A stretch of DNA of 64,000 nt, from positions 36,717-100,716 of the forward strand of contig NZ_FZNW01000021.1 in assembly GCF_900188115.1 (NCBI RefSeq), read 5' to 3'. The notes beneath the pieces were generated by a model that saw nothing but the letters and a program-made list of their open reading frames with translations, made no database searches and was not told where the DNA came from. Of the stretch, positions 17,928-26,550 are shown piece by piece. A program made the position numbers and the translations under genes. Every line of letters starts with the position of its first letter. Positions within the stretch are counted from its first letter, which is position 1. The DNA is from Haloechinothrix alba (lineage in GTDB: Bacteria > Actinomycetota > Actinomycetes > Mycobacteriales > Pseudonocardiaceae).

Positions 17928-18657
17928 GCCCCCAGACGCTGTCGTTCTGGGAGGTTCTAGGGGCCGAAACCGGTGCCGGTCAGGGCGGCTCGCCCAACCG
18001 CAAATGCATGTTCATGCCCTGGCGGCAACACGCCGTGACGCCGCTCGTGGCGCAACAGGGTGAAACCCTGTTGCTTCCGAGCTGCAGAAGCCTCCAACGT
18101 AACTGTTGTGCCTGGTAGCGGGCAGGTCAACACCGTCGCACAGCCTGTAAACCGTAGGGGTTCGAGCCCCCTTGTCGGCTCAGGGTGTGATCCTCCGGTG
18201 GCAGGCTCGAGCCCTTCCGTACTCAGCCCCTCGAAGGCTGCGGGGCCACCACGCCGGAGACACCGCTGTCGTCGGGATCAGCGAAGTCCCGTCGCCGTGT
18301 TGGTCACGACAGCGGCGTCGGCTTCGCCGACACTACTGTCGGGGATGGTCGACGTCGCGGCGATCCAGACGCCGGCGTCAGGATGAACCCACGTCAGCAG
18401 TTCGGCGGCGGCAACGAGGTCGTCTCGTCCTTCTTCTGCCGGGCCGACGACAGCCGGGCATACATCGCCGCACTGGTCATGCTGCGCTCGTCCATCCTGA
18501 CCGGCTCGCCCGGTACGGACCCGCCGCTGCGGCACCAGTATGGCGTAGCTCAGCGACAAGTCCGTGGCAGCGTGGCGGTCGAGGACGCACTCGGTCTCGA
18601 CCACCCGCTCGATCACTGGCGAGGGCGCTTTCCGTGGGCCCCGCCCCAAAATCAGGG
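17928..18657. other. No intact gene recognised apart from the tRNA-like piece
   Basis: Frames are open on both strands but give no product I recognise, and the best candidates change frame repeatedly. On the minus strand a stretch near 18410-18560 looks partly coding (DERSMTSAAMYARLSSARQK in one frame) but is interrupted, consistent with decayed genes. Confidence 0.4.
18145..18182 (+). other. 3' half of a tRNA-like sequence (tRNA-Thr-like), possible integration scar
   Basis: A perfect T-arm (AGGGG-TTCGAGC-CCCCT, 18156-18172) is followed by a seven-base acceptor-like strand TGTCGGC, then T and CA. The preceding TGTAAA recalls the anticodon loop of a TGT (Thr) tRNA. No D-arm or matching acceptor 5' strand is found upstream, so it is not a functional tRNA. 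Such 3' fragments are left by integrases that use tRNA genes. The Thr identity is tentative. Confidence 0.45.
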
Positions 18658-19449
18658 TCAGAGCTCGGGTGGCGGCACGAGACCGGTCAGTACGGCTCCG
18701 GTGATACCCCCGTCGACCACGAGGGGATGCCCGTTGATCCAGCGCGATTCCGGGCTCGCCAGGAAGGCGGCCGCCGGAGCGATGTCGTCGGGTTCGGCGT
18801 GCCGCCCGAGCAGGAACTTGACCCCGTCGAGCGTGTCCTTGCCCATGGACGTCTCGAAATCCGGCAGGATCGGGGTGTTCACCGGGCCCGGCAGCACGGC
18901 ATTCATGCGCAGTCCCTCCGCGGCGAGTCCGGTACCCATCGCCATCGTGTAGACGGTCACGGCTTCCTTGGCGAAGTTGTACGCGTTGCCGTCGTGCGGG
19001 TTGTCGCGATACCACTGCAGTCCCGCGTGGAACGAGTCGGTGGTGATGAGGTCGCGATGCTGTCCGAGTCGTTCGGACCACTGGAAACCGGCCGTGGACG
19101 AGACGTTGACGATCGCACCCCCGGTGTTGAAGCGGCCGAACAGCGACTCGGTGAGGTGCCGCAGGCCCAGGAAGTTGACCTTGAATACGAGCTCGGCGGG
19201 CGCGGTGCCCGGTACCCCGGCGACGTTGATCAGTGCGTCCCAGCCGCCACCGAGCTCGTGCACGCAGGTGTCGATGCTGTCCGGGTCTGCGAGGTCGACC
19301 GTGAGGTGGCGCTGGACGCTCGCGGAGGGCTCGTTCCGGTCGAGGCTGGTGACTTCGGCCCCGCCCTTCAACAGTTGCTCCGCCACGGCATGCCCGATAC
19401 CGGATGCCGCACCTGTCACGATGCACCTGAGGTCGTTCACGCTCGTCAT
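18658..19449 (-). CDS. Short-chain dehydrogenase (3-alpha-hydroxysteroid/coniferyl-alcohol dehydrogenase-like)
   Basis: A 263-residue classical SDR. The cofactor motif is TGAASGIG (residues 12-19), with INVAGVPG in place of the usual NNAG, the catalytic serine in NVSSTAG and the Tyr/Lys pair in YNFAK. The insertion between Ser and Tyr (SERLGQHRDLITTD) is as in 3-alpha-HSD/carbonyl-reductase-type SDRs, which oxidise ring or side-chain alcohols. The ATG at 19449 has AAGGAA upstream; an earlier in-frame ATG at 19482 lacks one. It is divergent from the hydratase at 19696, with two A/T islands between them. Confidence 0.85.
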   Translation of the reverse strand: MTSVNDLRCIVTGAASGIGHAVAEQLLKGGAEVTSLDRNEPSASVQRHLTVDLADPDSIDTCVHELGGGWDALINVAGVPGTAPAELVFKVNFLGLRHLTESLFGRFNTGGAIVNVSSTAGFQWSERLGQHRDLITTDSFHAGLQWYRDNPHDGNAYNFAKEAVTVYTMAMGTGLAAEGLRMNAVLPGPVNTPILPDFETSMGKDTLDGVKFLLGRHAEPDDIAPAAAFLASPESRWINGHPLVVDGGITGAVLTGLVPPPEL

Positions 19450-19507
19450 CGGGGTTCCTTTCGGGGCTTCGACCGGGGCCACAGCCGACCCGGCGGCGCG
19501 GCACTCG

Positions 19508-19537
19508 ATACATTATTTAACAGAGAATATAATTGGA
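19508..19537. promoter_or_regulatory. A/T-rich island, promoter side of the SDR gene
   Basis: CATTATTTAACAGAGAATAT plus AATTGG. The reverse strand reads AATTATATTCTCTG, sharing ATTATATTCT with islands at 17560 and 47676. It lies about 60 bases upstream of the minus-strand SDR start. Confidence 0.5.
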
Positions 19538-19627
19538 CATCGCGACGGATCGCAAGTGGGGTAGCGGAGTCCTGTATACGCTGGTGTTTGTCGATCCGGG
19601 TTGCCGGCGTTCGTTGACGTCGCCTGT

Positions 19628-19653
19628 TGCATAATCTACATTTGATTCAATCA
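19628..19653. promoter_or_regulatory. A/T-rich island ahead of the hydratase-ligase operon
   Basis: GCATAATCTACATTTGATTC continuing AATCAAGG, 43 bases upstream of the ATG at 19696. It contains GATTCAATC, a variant of the TATTCAAT core seen in other islands. With the island at 19508 it forms a two-site divergent promoter region. Confidence 0.5.
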
Positions 19654-19695
19654 AGGCGCTGTGCGGGCGGCGTACGGACAGGATGTGGGGCGCGG

Positions 19696-20502
19696 ATGCG
19701 AACGATCGACGACGGGCCGTTGCTGGTGAGTGAGCCTGCGGAGCAGGTCCTCGAGATCACTCTGAACCGCCCGGAGCAGTTGAACGCCCTCACACCCGGG
19801 CTCCTCGACCGGCTCGACGAGGTGCTCGATGCAGCCGAACGCGACGGCGATGTGCGTGCCGTGGTGCTCACCGGCGCGGGTCGCGCCTTCTGCGCGGGTT
19901 TCGATCTCACCGAGCTGGAAGCCACCTGGTCGATGGGCGTACCCGAGCTGCTGGCCAACCAGGAACGCTGGGCAGCGACCGCGCAACGTCTTGTCGACCT
20001 GCCGTTGCCGGTGATCGCGGCGGTACACGGTCCGGCCGTCGGTGCCGGGATGTCCCTCGCCCTGGCGGCCGACCTCCGGATCGGTACCACGAATGCCTCG
20101 TTCGCCGCGGCGTTCGTGCGCGTCGGCCTCGCCGGAGCCGATCTCGGGTTGTCGTGGACCCTGCCGCGGACTGTCGGTATGGGCGTTGCCGCGGAGCTCA
20201 TGCTCACGGGCAGGTCCGTGGACGGGGACGAGGCCCACCGGCTCGGGCTGGTCAACCGGCTCTGCGCCGACGCGGAGTCGAGCTCGGCTGCGCTGCAGCT
20301 CGCGGGCGAGGTGGCAGCCAACAGCCCGTTCGGGGTGCGCCTGACGAAGCGGTCCCTGCATGCGGGTATCGACGCGCCGTCCTTCGCCGCCGCGGTCGGA
20401 ATCGAGAACCGCAACCAGGTACTGGCCTCCCGGACCGAGGACATGCCGGTGGCGTTGCGGGCGCTTCGCGACGGCAGTACCGCCCGGTTCAGCAACCGGT
20501 GA
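19696..20502 (+). CDS. Enoyl-CoA hydratase/isomerase family protein
   Basis: A 268-residue crotonase-fold protein. The CoA-binding and oxyanion-hole segments are GRAFCAGFDLTEL (about residues 65-77) and GPAVGAGMSLALAADLRI (about 113-130). The tail has the usual SRTEDMPVALRAL. It should hydrate or isomerise an enoyl-CoA in the pathway served by the two ligases downstream. The ATG at 19696 gives the normal family amino terminus; an in-frame ATG at 19627 lies inside the A/T island and is unlikely. A 50-base gap separates it from the next gene. Confidence 0.88.
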   Translation: MRTIDDGPLLVSEPAEQVLEITLNRPEQLNALTPGLLDRLDEVLDAAERDGDVRAVVLTGAGRAFCAGFDLTELEATWSMGVPELLANQERWAATAQRLVDLPLPVIAAVHGPAVGAGMSLALAADLRIGTTNASFAAAFVRVGLAGADLGLSWTLPRTVGMGVAAELMLTGRSVDGDEAHRLGLVNRLCADAESSSAALQLAGEVAANSPFGVRLTKRSLHAGIDAPSFAAAVGIENRNQVLASRTEDMPVALRALRDGSTARFSNR

Positions 20503-20552
20503 CCGCGTGCCGTGGGACTCCGGTACCCGCAGTGTCCAGGGAGGTCGCAACG

Positions 20553-22187
20553 ATGACCGCAGTTTCCGATCCCGGCTCGCGCATCCGCGAATCGCTGTGG
20601 CCGCGTGACGAGAGCGTCCCGCTGGTCGAGCACACGGTGGGGTCGCTGCTCGCCCAGCGTGCCGGCGAGCAGCCGGATGCACCGGCGCTGGTCGGCAACG
20701 CGCACGGCACCGGCCGGGAGCGGCGGTTGAGCTACGGTCAGCTGTACGGCGAGGCACAGCAGGTGGCGCGCGCGTTGCTCGGCATCGCCGACCCCGGCGA
20801 GTTCGTCGCCCTGTGGGCACCGAACATCGTCGAGTGGCCCATCGTCCAGTACGGGGCCGCGCTGGCGGGGATGACGCTCGTCGCGTTGAACCCCGTGCTG
20901 CGCGAGCACGAGCTCCGCTTCGCGCTCGGCCATTCGGGTGCCGCGGTGCTGATCCATGCCGACCGGAGCCGCGACTACGACCTCGCCGCCGCCGTCAGGT
21001 CGGTGCGCGCGGACTGCCCGCACCTGCGGACCGTGATCAGCCTGTCCGAATGGGACACATGGTTGGCCTCCGGCGCCGGTAGCGAACCGCTCCCGCGGCC
21101 CGAGCCGGGATCGGTGGCGATGTTGCAGTACACCTCGGGCACCACCGGTACCCCCAAGGGTGTCGTGTTGCGACACCGGTCGCTGGTCAACGTCGCGAAG
21201 CTGACCATGGAGGGCGCAGAGGTGGAGCGGGGGATGATCGGTCTGAACCCGCTGCCGATGTTCCACACTGCCGCGTGCGTGATCGGCACGCTGGGCCCGC
21301 TGTGGCTCGGCGGGTGCACCGTGCTCGTCGAGCAGTTCGAACCGGAGGCGGCGCTGGCACAGATCGGCAGGGAAGGTGCCGACGTGCTGTTCTACGTGCC
21401 CACGGTACTGGGGGCGCTACTGGAGGCCGCGCGCAACGCCACCGGCCGGGTGCCGCGGCTGCGTACCGCGATGGGTGGTGCCGCGGCCGTGCCACGAACC
21501 ATGATCGAGAGCGCGGAGACGCGCTTCGGGGCGGCGGTGCACAACCTGTTCGGGCAGACCGAGCTCGCCCCCGTGCTTGCCATGACGCGCCGCGACGACT
21601 CGCGCGACGATCTGGTGAGCACGGTGGGGCGCCCGCTGCCGCAGGTGGACTGCAAGATCGTCGACACAAGCACGGGGGAGATCCAGCCGCTCGGTCAGCC
21701 GGGGGAGATCTGCGCCCGCGGTTACCAGCAGCTCGTCGAGTACCTGCACGCGCCCGACGAGACCGCACGGACCGTGGACGGTGACGGGTGGGTACACACC
21801 GGGGACCTCGGGTCGATGGACGCACGCGGCATGATCACGCTGACCGGCCGGCTCAAGGACCTCATCATCCGTGGTGGGGAGAACATCGCACCTGCCGAGA
21901 TCGAGTCGTGCCTTGCCGAGCACGACGCGGTACGGGAGGTCGCGGTGTTCGGCCTCACCGACGAGCGCTGGGGCGAGATCGTCGCCGCCGCCGTCCGGGT
22001 GCGCGGCGAGCGTCGGACCGGGCTCCGCGCGGAGCTGGAAGCGCATTGCCGCGAGCGGCTCGCGCCGTACAAGGTTCCGCAACGTTGGTTCGCCGTGGAC
22101 GAACTGCCCGTGACCCCGACCGGGAAGGTGCAGAAGTTCCGGCTGACCGACGCCGTCGACCAGGACAACCTCACGCCGCTCGAGTAA
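20553..22187 (+). CDS. AMP-dependent acyl-CoA synthetase (ligase)
   Basis: A 544-residue member of the adenylate-forming ligase family. The phosphate-binding loop is YTSGTTGTPKGVV, followed by FGQTELAPV, GWVHTGDLG and the hinge and carboxy-terminal parts GRLKDLIIRGGENIAP and PTGKVQKF; the catalytic lysine is in the last. It should activate a carboxylic acid with ATP and CoA. GGGAGG precedes the ATG at 20553. The substrate is not predictable. The second ligase 71 bases downstream suggests two different acids or two stages of one pathway. Confidence 0.9.
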   Translation: MTAVSDPGSRIRESLWPRDESVPLVEHTVGSLLAQRAGEQPDAPALVGNAHGTGRERRLSYGQLYGEAQQVARALLGIADPGEFVALWAPNIVEWPIVQYGAALAGMTLVALNPVLREHELRFALGHSGAAVLIHADRSRDYDLAAAVRSVRADCPHLRTVISLSEWDTWLASGAGSEPLPRPEPGSVAMLQYTSGTTGTPKGVVLRHRSLVNVAKLTMEGAEVERGMIGLNPLPMFHTAACVIGTLGPLWLGGCTVLVEQFEPEAALAQIGREGADVLFYVPTVLGALLEAARNATGRVPRLRTAMGGAAAVPRTMIESAETRFGAAVHNLFGQTELAPVLAMTRRDDSRDDLVSTVGRPLPQVDCKIVDTSTGEIQPLGQPGEICARGYQQLVEYLHAPDETARTVDGDGWVHTGDLGSMDARGMITLTGRLKDLIIRGGENIAPAEIESCLAEHDAVREVAVFGLTDERWGEIVAAAVRVRGERRTGLRAELEAHCRERLAPYKVPQRWFAVDELPVTPTGKVQKFRLTDAVDQDNLTPLE

Positions 22188-22258
22188 CGGTGCGCCGTCG
22201 GCGGGACCGACGGAGCGCGGCAGGTACAGCCACAGACACCGAGATCGCAGGAGGGACC

Positions 22259-23965
22259 GTGCCGACCGAGATCGAGCAGCGACGCGAGCGCCTCCGGGAG
22301 CGCTTCGACGAATGGACGCCGCGCACCCTCGACGCGTGGCTGGAGCACTGTGCGGCGCAATACCCTCAGCGGCCCTTCGTGATCACCGACGAGCGGACGC
22401 TCACCTACGAGGAGGTGACACGTTGGGCGGCGCGACTGGCCGACGGCCTGGCCGCGCTCGGGGTGCGTCGCGGTGACCACGTCGGGATGCTGATGGCCAA
22501 CCACCCCGAGTTCGTGCCGCTGAAGTTCGCCATCGCCAGGGCCGGAGCCGTCGCCGTCCCGTTCAACTACCTCTACCGCACCGGCGAGCTCGGCTACGTG
22601 CTCGCGCAGTCGGAATGCTCCGTGCTGGTGACCATGACGGAGTACGGCGGCCTCGACTACCCCGGCATGCTGGACGAGATCGCCCCGGCATGGCGGCAGG
22701 GCGCGCCTGCCGAGCTACCGGACCTGGCACACGTCGTCGTGCTGCCCACCGGCGGCAGCGCTCCGGAAGGAGTGCGCACGGTCGAGGATCTGGCGGCGCT
22801 CGGCGACGGTGATCCCGGCGCCTCGGACGGGTCCCGGGCACAGCCGGAGGATGTGGGAGACATGCTCTACACCTCGGGGACTACCGGCTCCCCGAAGGGC
22901 GTGCTCGTCACCCACGACGCGGTGCTGCGTACCGCCTACGCGTCGGCGCTGACCCGTGCGTTCGAGGACGGCAGGCGGATCCTGTTCTCGCTGCCCTGCT
23001 ACCACATGTTCGGCTACGTCGAGGGTCTGCTCGCCGCGATGACCGTCGGGGGAGCGATCGTCCCGCAGACCGAGTTCGACCCGGTCGGCTACTTCGCCGG
23101 TATCCAGCGGCACCGCGCGACGGACATCCTGTGCGTGCCGACGATGAGCGTTGCGCTACTGGAACACCCCGACCGCTCGGCCTACGATCTGTCGTCGCTG
23201 TCGGCGATCCTGTCCGGCGCGGCACCGGCGCCGGTGTGGCTGTGGGAGCAGGTACGTGCCGAGCTGGGCGTCACCGAGATCGTGACCGGGTACGGCATGA
23301 CCGAGTGCGGCGGCGCGATGACGCTGACGCTGCCGGAGGACGAGCTGTCGCTGACCTCGCAGACCGTCGGCAGGCCCAAGCTCGCCGGAGCGGCGGGACT
23401 GCCGGGAAGCGACGCGCTGGCGGAGTACAGGACGGTGGATCCGGAAACCGGTGCCGACCTGCCACCCCACACCGAAGGCGAGCTCGTCTCGCGGGGACCG
23501 ACCCACATGCTCGGCTTCTGGCGCAAGCCGGAGGACACCGCGGCCGCCATCGACGCCGGATGGGTCCGGTCCGGGGATCTCGGGCGCGTGCGCGAGGACG
23601 GCTACCTCGAGATCACCGGCCGCAGCAAGGAGCTCTACAAGAGCGGTGGCGAGCTGGTCATGCCCAGGGAAATCGAGGACCTGCTCAGCACGCATCCAGG
23701 GGTGAGCCAGGCGTACGCGGTCGGCGTGCCCGACGAGCGCTGGGGCGAGGCCGGGTGCGTTTGCGTAGTGCCGGCCCCCGACGCTCGCCTCTCGGCCGAC
23801 GAGGTGCTCGAGCTCTGCCGGGAGAAGCTCGCCCGGTTCAAGGTGCCCAAGCACGTGCTGTTCCTGGCCGCCGACGAGCTACCGACGACCCCCACGGGCA
23901 AGGTCCAGAAGTTCCGGCTCGCGCGCTGGGCAGGCGACCGGGTTGGCGGAACGACCGGCGAGTGA
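22259..23965 (+). CDS. AMP-dependent acyl-CoA synthetase (ligase)
   Basis: A 568-residue adenylating ligase with complete motifs: YTSGTTGSPKGVLV, YGMTECGGAM, GWVRSGDLG, GRSKELYKSGGELVMP and PTGKVQKF. The GTG start at 22259 is preceded by GCAGGAGGGACC, a strong ribosome site. The sequence between the two main halves (PTMSVALLEHPDRSAYDLSS) resembles FadD-type ligases active on medium or ring-bearing acids. It ends the three-gene unit; an A/T island for the next operon begins 30 bases later. Confidence 0.9.
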   Translation: MPTEIEQRRERLRERFDEWTPRTLDAWLEHCAAQYPQRPFVITDERTLTYEEVTRWAARLADGLAALGVRRGDHVGMLMANHPEFVPLKFAIARAGAVAVPFNYLYRTGELGYVLAQSECSVLVTMTEYGGLDYPGMLDEIAPAWRQGAPAELPDLAHVVVLPTGGSAPEGVRTVEDLAALGDGDPGASDGSRAQPEDVGDMLYTSGTTGSPKGVLVTHDAVLRTAYASALTRAFEDGRRILFSLPCYHMFGYVEGLLAAMTVGGAIVPQTEFDPVGYFAGIQRHRATDILCVPTMSVALLEHPDRSAYDLSSLSAILSGAAPAPVWLWEQVRAELGVTEIVTGYGMTECGGAMTLTLPEDELSLTSQTVGRPKLAGAAGLPGSDALAEYRTVDPETGADLPPHTEGELVSRGPTHMLGFWRKPEDTAAAIDAGWVRSGDLGRVREDGYLEITGRSKELYKSGGELVMPREIEDLLSTHPGVSQAYAVGVPDERWGEAGCVCVVPAPDARLSADEVLELCREKLARFKVPKHVLFLAADELPTTPTGKVQKFRLARWAGDRVGGTTGE

Positions 23966-23995
23966 CGGGCCCCGCGACCGGAGTTTGACACGGTG

Positions 23996-24027
23996 CCAAT
24001 ACTTTATTTATGTTATATTATAATATG
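23996..24027. promoter_or_regulatory. A/T-rich island ahead of the SnoaL-hydratase operon
   Basis: ACTTTATTTATGTTATATTA continuing TAATATGG. It contains the perfect 12-base palindrome ATATTATAATAT. The gene's GTG at 24042 is only about 15 bases away with GGAGG between, so a short leader is likely if this is the promoter. Confidence 0.5.
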
Positions 24028-24041
24028 GCGGAGGCGATAAC

Positions 24042-25298
24042 GTGATGCGAGACGAGACGGGCGGGGACGCGGTGGATTCCGCACCGGAACACGACCGGCC
24101 GGTCGACAAGGACCGTGCGGTGGCGATCGCCTCCGGGCTCTACGATGCCCTGTCGCGGGGCGCCTCGGCCGAGCTCGACGAGCTGTTGCACCCTGACTTC
24201 ACCGGATGCACGACCGACGGCCTTCCGCTGGAACTCGGTGGCCGGTACGAGGGCCCCGAGGCCATGCGCCGCGAGTTCTGGGGCCGCATCGCGGCGCACT
24301 ATGTCGCCACTGCCGAACCGGACGACTTCGCCCTTCTCGACGACGGCAGGCTGCTGGTGACCGGCCGCTACACCGGGCACGCGCGCAACGGTGGAACTCT
24401 GGACGCCGGTTTCGCGCACGTGCTGAGCTTCGTAGGAGGCCGGATCTCCGACCTGGTGCAGCTCACCGACAGCGAGCGTTGGCGGAGCGCGTTGCCGGAG
24501 CAGGACGACTGCGCGCCGGCCGTCGACTACACGGTCAGCGACGGGCTCGGCATCGTCCGGCTGAACCGGCCGGACGTGCGCAACGCCATCGACCAGCGAC
24601 TGGCCGACGAGCTCGCCGAGGTCTCGCGGCGATGCGCTGCCGACAGCGAGCTCCGTGCGGTGCTGCTGATGGGCAACGGTCCGGCGTTCACGGTCGGTGG
24701 TGATATCGCCGAGTTCGCACGCGTGCAGCCGGAGGAGCTCCCGGGACTGCTCAGGGCCATGGTCACGCCGTACCACGACGCCATCAGGACGTTCTGCTCG
24801 CTGGAGGTGCCGGTCGTGACGGCCGTACACGGCTCCGTCGGGGGTGGCGGCCTGGGTCTGCTGTACTGCGCGGACATCGCGCTCGCCGCGGAGGGCACCA
24901 AGTTCGCGACCGGCTTCTGCGGGCTGGGGTTGTCCGGCGACGGCGGGAGCTCGTGGTTCCTGCCTCGGCTCGTGGGGCCACGTCGTGCCGCCGAGCTCTA
25001 CTTCGAAGAGCGGGTGCTGGACGCCCGCGAGTCCGTGGAATGGGGCCTTGTCAACCGCACTGTCGCGGCGGATGGCCTCGAGCGCGAGGCGATGTCCACG
25101 GCGCGCCGGTTGGCGCGGGGTCCGACGCGCGCGTACGGGCAGATCCGCCAACTGCTGTGGAACTCCTGGTCGTCGAGCCTGCCCCACCAGCTCGCCGCCG
25201 AGATCGAGGCGCTGGCCCGCACCGGAGGGACCGAGGACGCCGCCGGGGCGGCTCGCAGCTTCATCCACAAATCCACGACCTCGTTCCAAGGACGGTGA
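24042..25298 (+). CDS. SnoaL-like domain fused to enoyl-CoA hydratase
   Basis: A 418-residue two-domain protein. Residues about 25-150 look like a SnoaL/NTF2-like alpha+beta barrel (GLYDALSRGASAELDELLHP at the start, GRYTGHARNGGTLD and FAHVLSFVGGRI later). Residues about 160-415 form a crotonase domain (VRLNRPDVRNAID, GNGPAFTVGGDIAEF, GSVGGGGLGLLYCADIALA). Both parts are in one uninterrupted frame. SnoaL folds act as isomerases, hydratases or dehydratases on ring ketones, so the fusion could couple isomerisation to hydration. The start is GTG 24042 or the adjacent ATG 24045. One base separates it from the next gene. Confidence 0.85.
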   Translation: MMRDETGGDAVDSAPEHDRPVDKDRAVAIASGLYDALSRGASAELDELLHPDFTGCTTDGLPLELGGRYEGPEAMRREFWGRIAAHYVATAEPDDFALLDDGRLLVTGRYTGHARNGGTLDAGFAHVLSFVGGRISDLVQLTDSERWRSALPEQDDCAPAVDYTVSDGLGIVRLNRPDVRNAIDQRLADELAEVSRRCAADSELRAVLLMGNGPAFTVGGDIAEFARVQPEELPGLLRAMVTPYHDAIRTFCSLEVPVVTAVHGSVGGGGLGLLYCADIALAAEGTKFATGFCGLGLSGDGGSSWFLPRLVGPRRAAELYFEERVLDARESVEWGLVNRTVAADGLEREAMSTARRLARGPTRAYGQIRQLLWNSWSSSLPHQLAAEIEALARTGGTEDAAGAARSFIHKSTTSFQGR

Positions 25299-25299
25299 C

Positions 25300-26460
25300 A
25301 TGACGGGACTCATCACCGACAGCGACGAGCACCGGCTCGTGCGGGAAAGCGTCGCCACCATCGCCGACAAGTACGGTCACGAGTACTACGCCGAGCGCTC
25401 GCGCACCGGCGAACACATCGGCGAGCTGTGGCAGGAGCTGGGTGACGCCGGCCTGCTCGGCGTGCACCTACCGGAGGAGTACGGGGGCGGCGGTGCGGGG
25501 CTGTCCGAGTTCGTGATCGTGGTGGAGGAGCTGGCCGCGCACGGAGTGCCGTTGCTTGTCGCGGTCATCTCCCCCGCGATCTGCGGCTCGATCCTCACCG
25601 CACACGCCTCGGCCGAGATGAAGAGCCGGTGGTTACCGGACATCGCCTCGGGCGGCAGGAAGATGGCGTTCGCCCTGACCGAGCCGGATGCCGGGTCGAA
25701 CAGCCACAACGTCAGCACCACCGCCCGCTGGAACGGCACGGGATGGACTCTTTCCGGCGGGAAGTACTACATCTCGGCGGCGAACGAGTGCGCTGCCCTG
25801 CTTGTGGCGGCACGCAACGACGAGCAGGCCGCCGGCGAGCAGGCCGGAATGTCGCTTTTCGTGGTTCCCACCGATGCCGAGGGACTGACGCTGCAGCCGA
25901 TAGAGACGGCGCTCGTCGCTCCGGACAAGCAGTTCACCGTGTTCCTGGACGACGTCGAGGTCCCCGCCGACGCCCTGATCGGCGATCCGGGCAACGGCCT
26001 ACGCCAACTGTTCGCCGGTCTCAACCCGGAGCGGGTGCTGGCCGCCGCGCTGTGCAACGGGGTCGGGAGGTACGCGACAGGCAAGGCGAGCACCTACGCC
26101 TGCGAGCGGCAGGTCTGGTCGACCCCGATCGGGGCGCACCAGGGCATCGCCCACCCGCTGGCTGCCTCCTATATCGACGTCGAGACGGCCCGCCTCGCCA
26201 CGGCGCACGCGGCACAGCTGTACGACAGCGGCCGCAACGCGGCCGAGGCGTCCAACATCGCGAAGTACGTGGCAGCCGAGGCAGCGCTGCGTGCGCTGGA
26301 TCAGGCTATCCAGACGCACGGCGGTAACGGTCTCGCGCTGGAGTACGGCCTCGCCGACCTGTGGTTCGTGACCAGGCTCATGCGGACCGCACCGGTGAGC
26401 AGGGAGATGATCCTGAACTTCGTCGCCCGGCACAGCCTGGGGCTTCCGGAGTCGTACTGA
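25300..26460 (+). CDS. Acyl-CoA dehydrogenase
   Basis: A 386-residue flavoprotein with the usual three-domain order: LLGVHLPEEYGGGGAGLSE in the helical amino domain, FALTEPDAGSNSHN and LSGGKYYISAANE in the beta domain, and QTHGGNGLALEYGLADLW in the last. The MCAD-type YEGT glutamate is replaced (RTAPVSREM), but NPERVLAAA carries a Glu where isovaleryl/long-chain enzymes have theirs, so it is probably active on branched or bulky acyl-CoA. The ATG at 25300 follows the fused hydratase stop by one base. Confidence 0.88.
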   Translation: MTGLITDSDEHRLVRESVATIADKYGHEYYAERSRTGEHIGELWQELGDAGLLGVHLPEEYGGGGAGLSEFVIVVEELAAHGVPLLVAVISPAICGSILTAHASAEMKSRWLPDIASGGRKMAFALTEPDAGSNSHNVSTTARWNGTGWTLSGGKYYISAANECAALLVAARNDEQAAGEQAGMSLFVVPTDAEGLTLQPIETALVAPDKQFTVFLDDVEVPADALIGDPGNGLRQLFAGLNPERVLAAALCNGVGRYATGKASTYACERQVWSTPIGAHQGIAHPLAASYIDVETARLATAHAAQLYDSGRNAAEASNIAKYVAAEAALRALDQAIQTHGGNGLALEYGLADLWFVTRLMRTAPVSREMILNFVARHSLGLPESY

Positions 26461-26550
26461 CGGCTCGTCGGTGCGGGTCCGGCGGCCGATCGGCGCGGCA
26501 GCCGGATCGGTCCGAGCGCGGAGACCATTGCGAGGAAAGGTGAGGAAGAG

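Noticed and set aside
18145..18182. Functional tRNA gene
   Set aside because: No D-arm, anticodon stem or pairing acceptor 5' strand is present; only the T-arm half is convincing.
18278..19513. Long minus-strand frame of 411 codons overlapping the SDR
   Set aside because: It is the shadow of the SDR in another frame joined to unrecognised sequence; it has no family motif.
19647..21266. 539-codon minus-strand frame opposite the hydratase and ligase
   Set aside because: Arg/His/Pro/Gly-rich composition typical of the antisense of GC-rich genes; both plus-strand genes carry full motifs.
25300..26460. Inactive acyl-CoA dehydrogenase because the YEGT Glu is missing
   Set aside because: A Glu in NPERVLAAA sits where isovaleryl/long-chain enzymes hold the catalytic base, so activity is likely.
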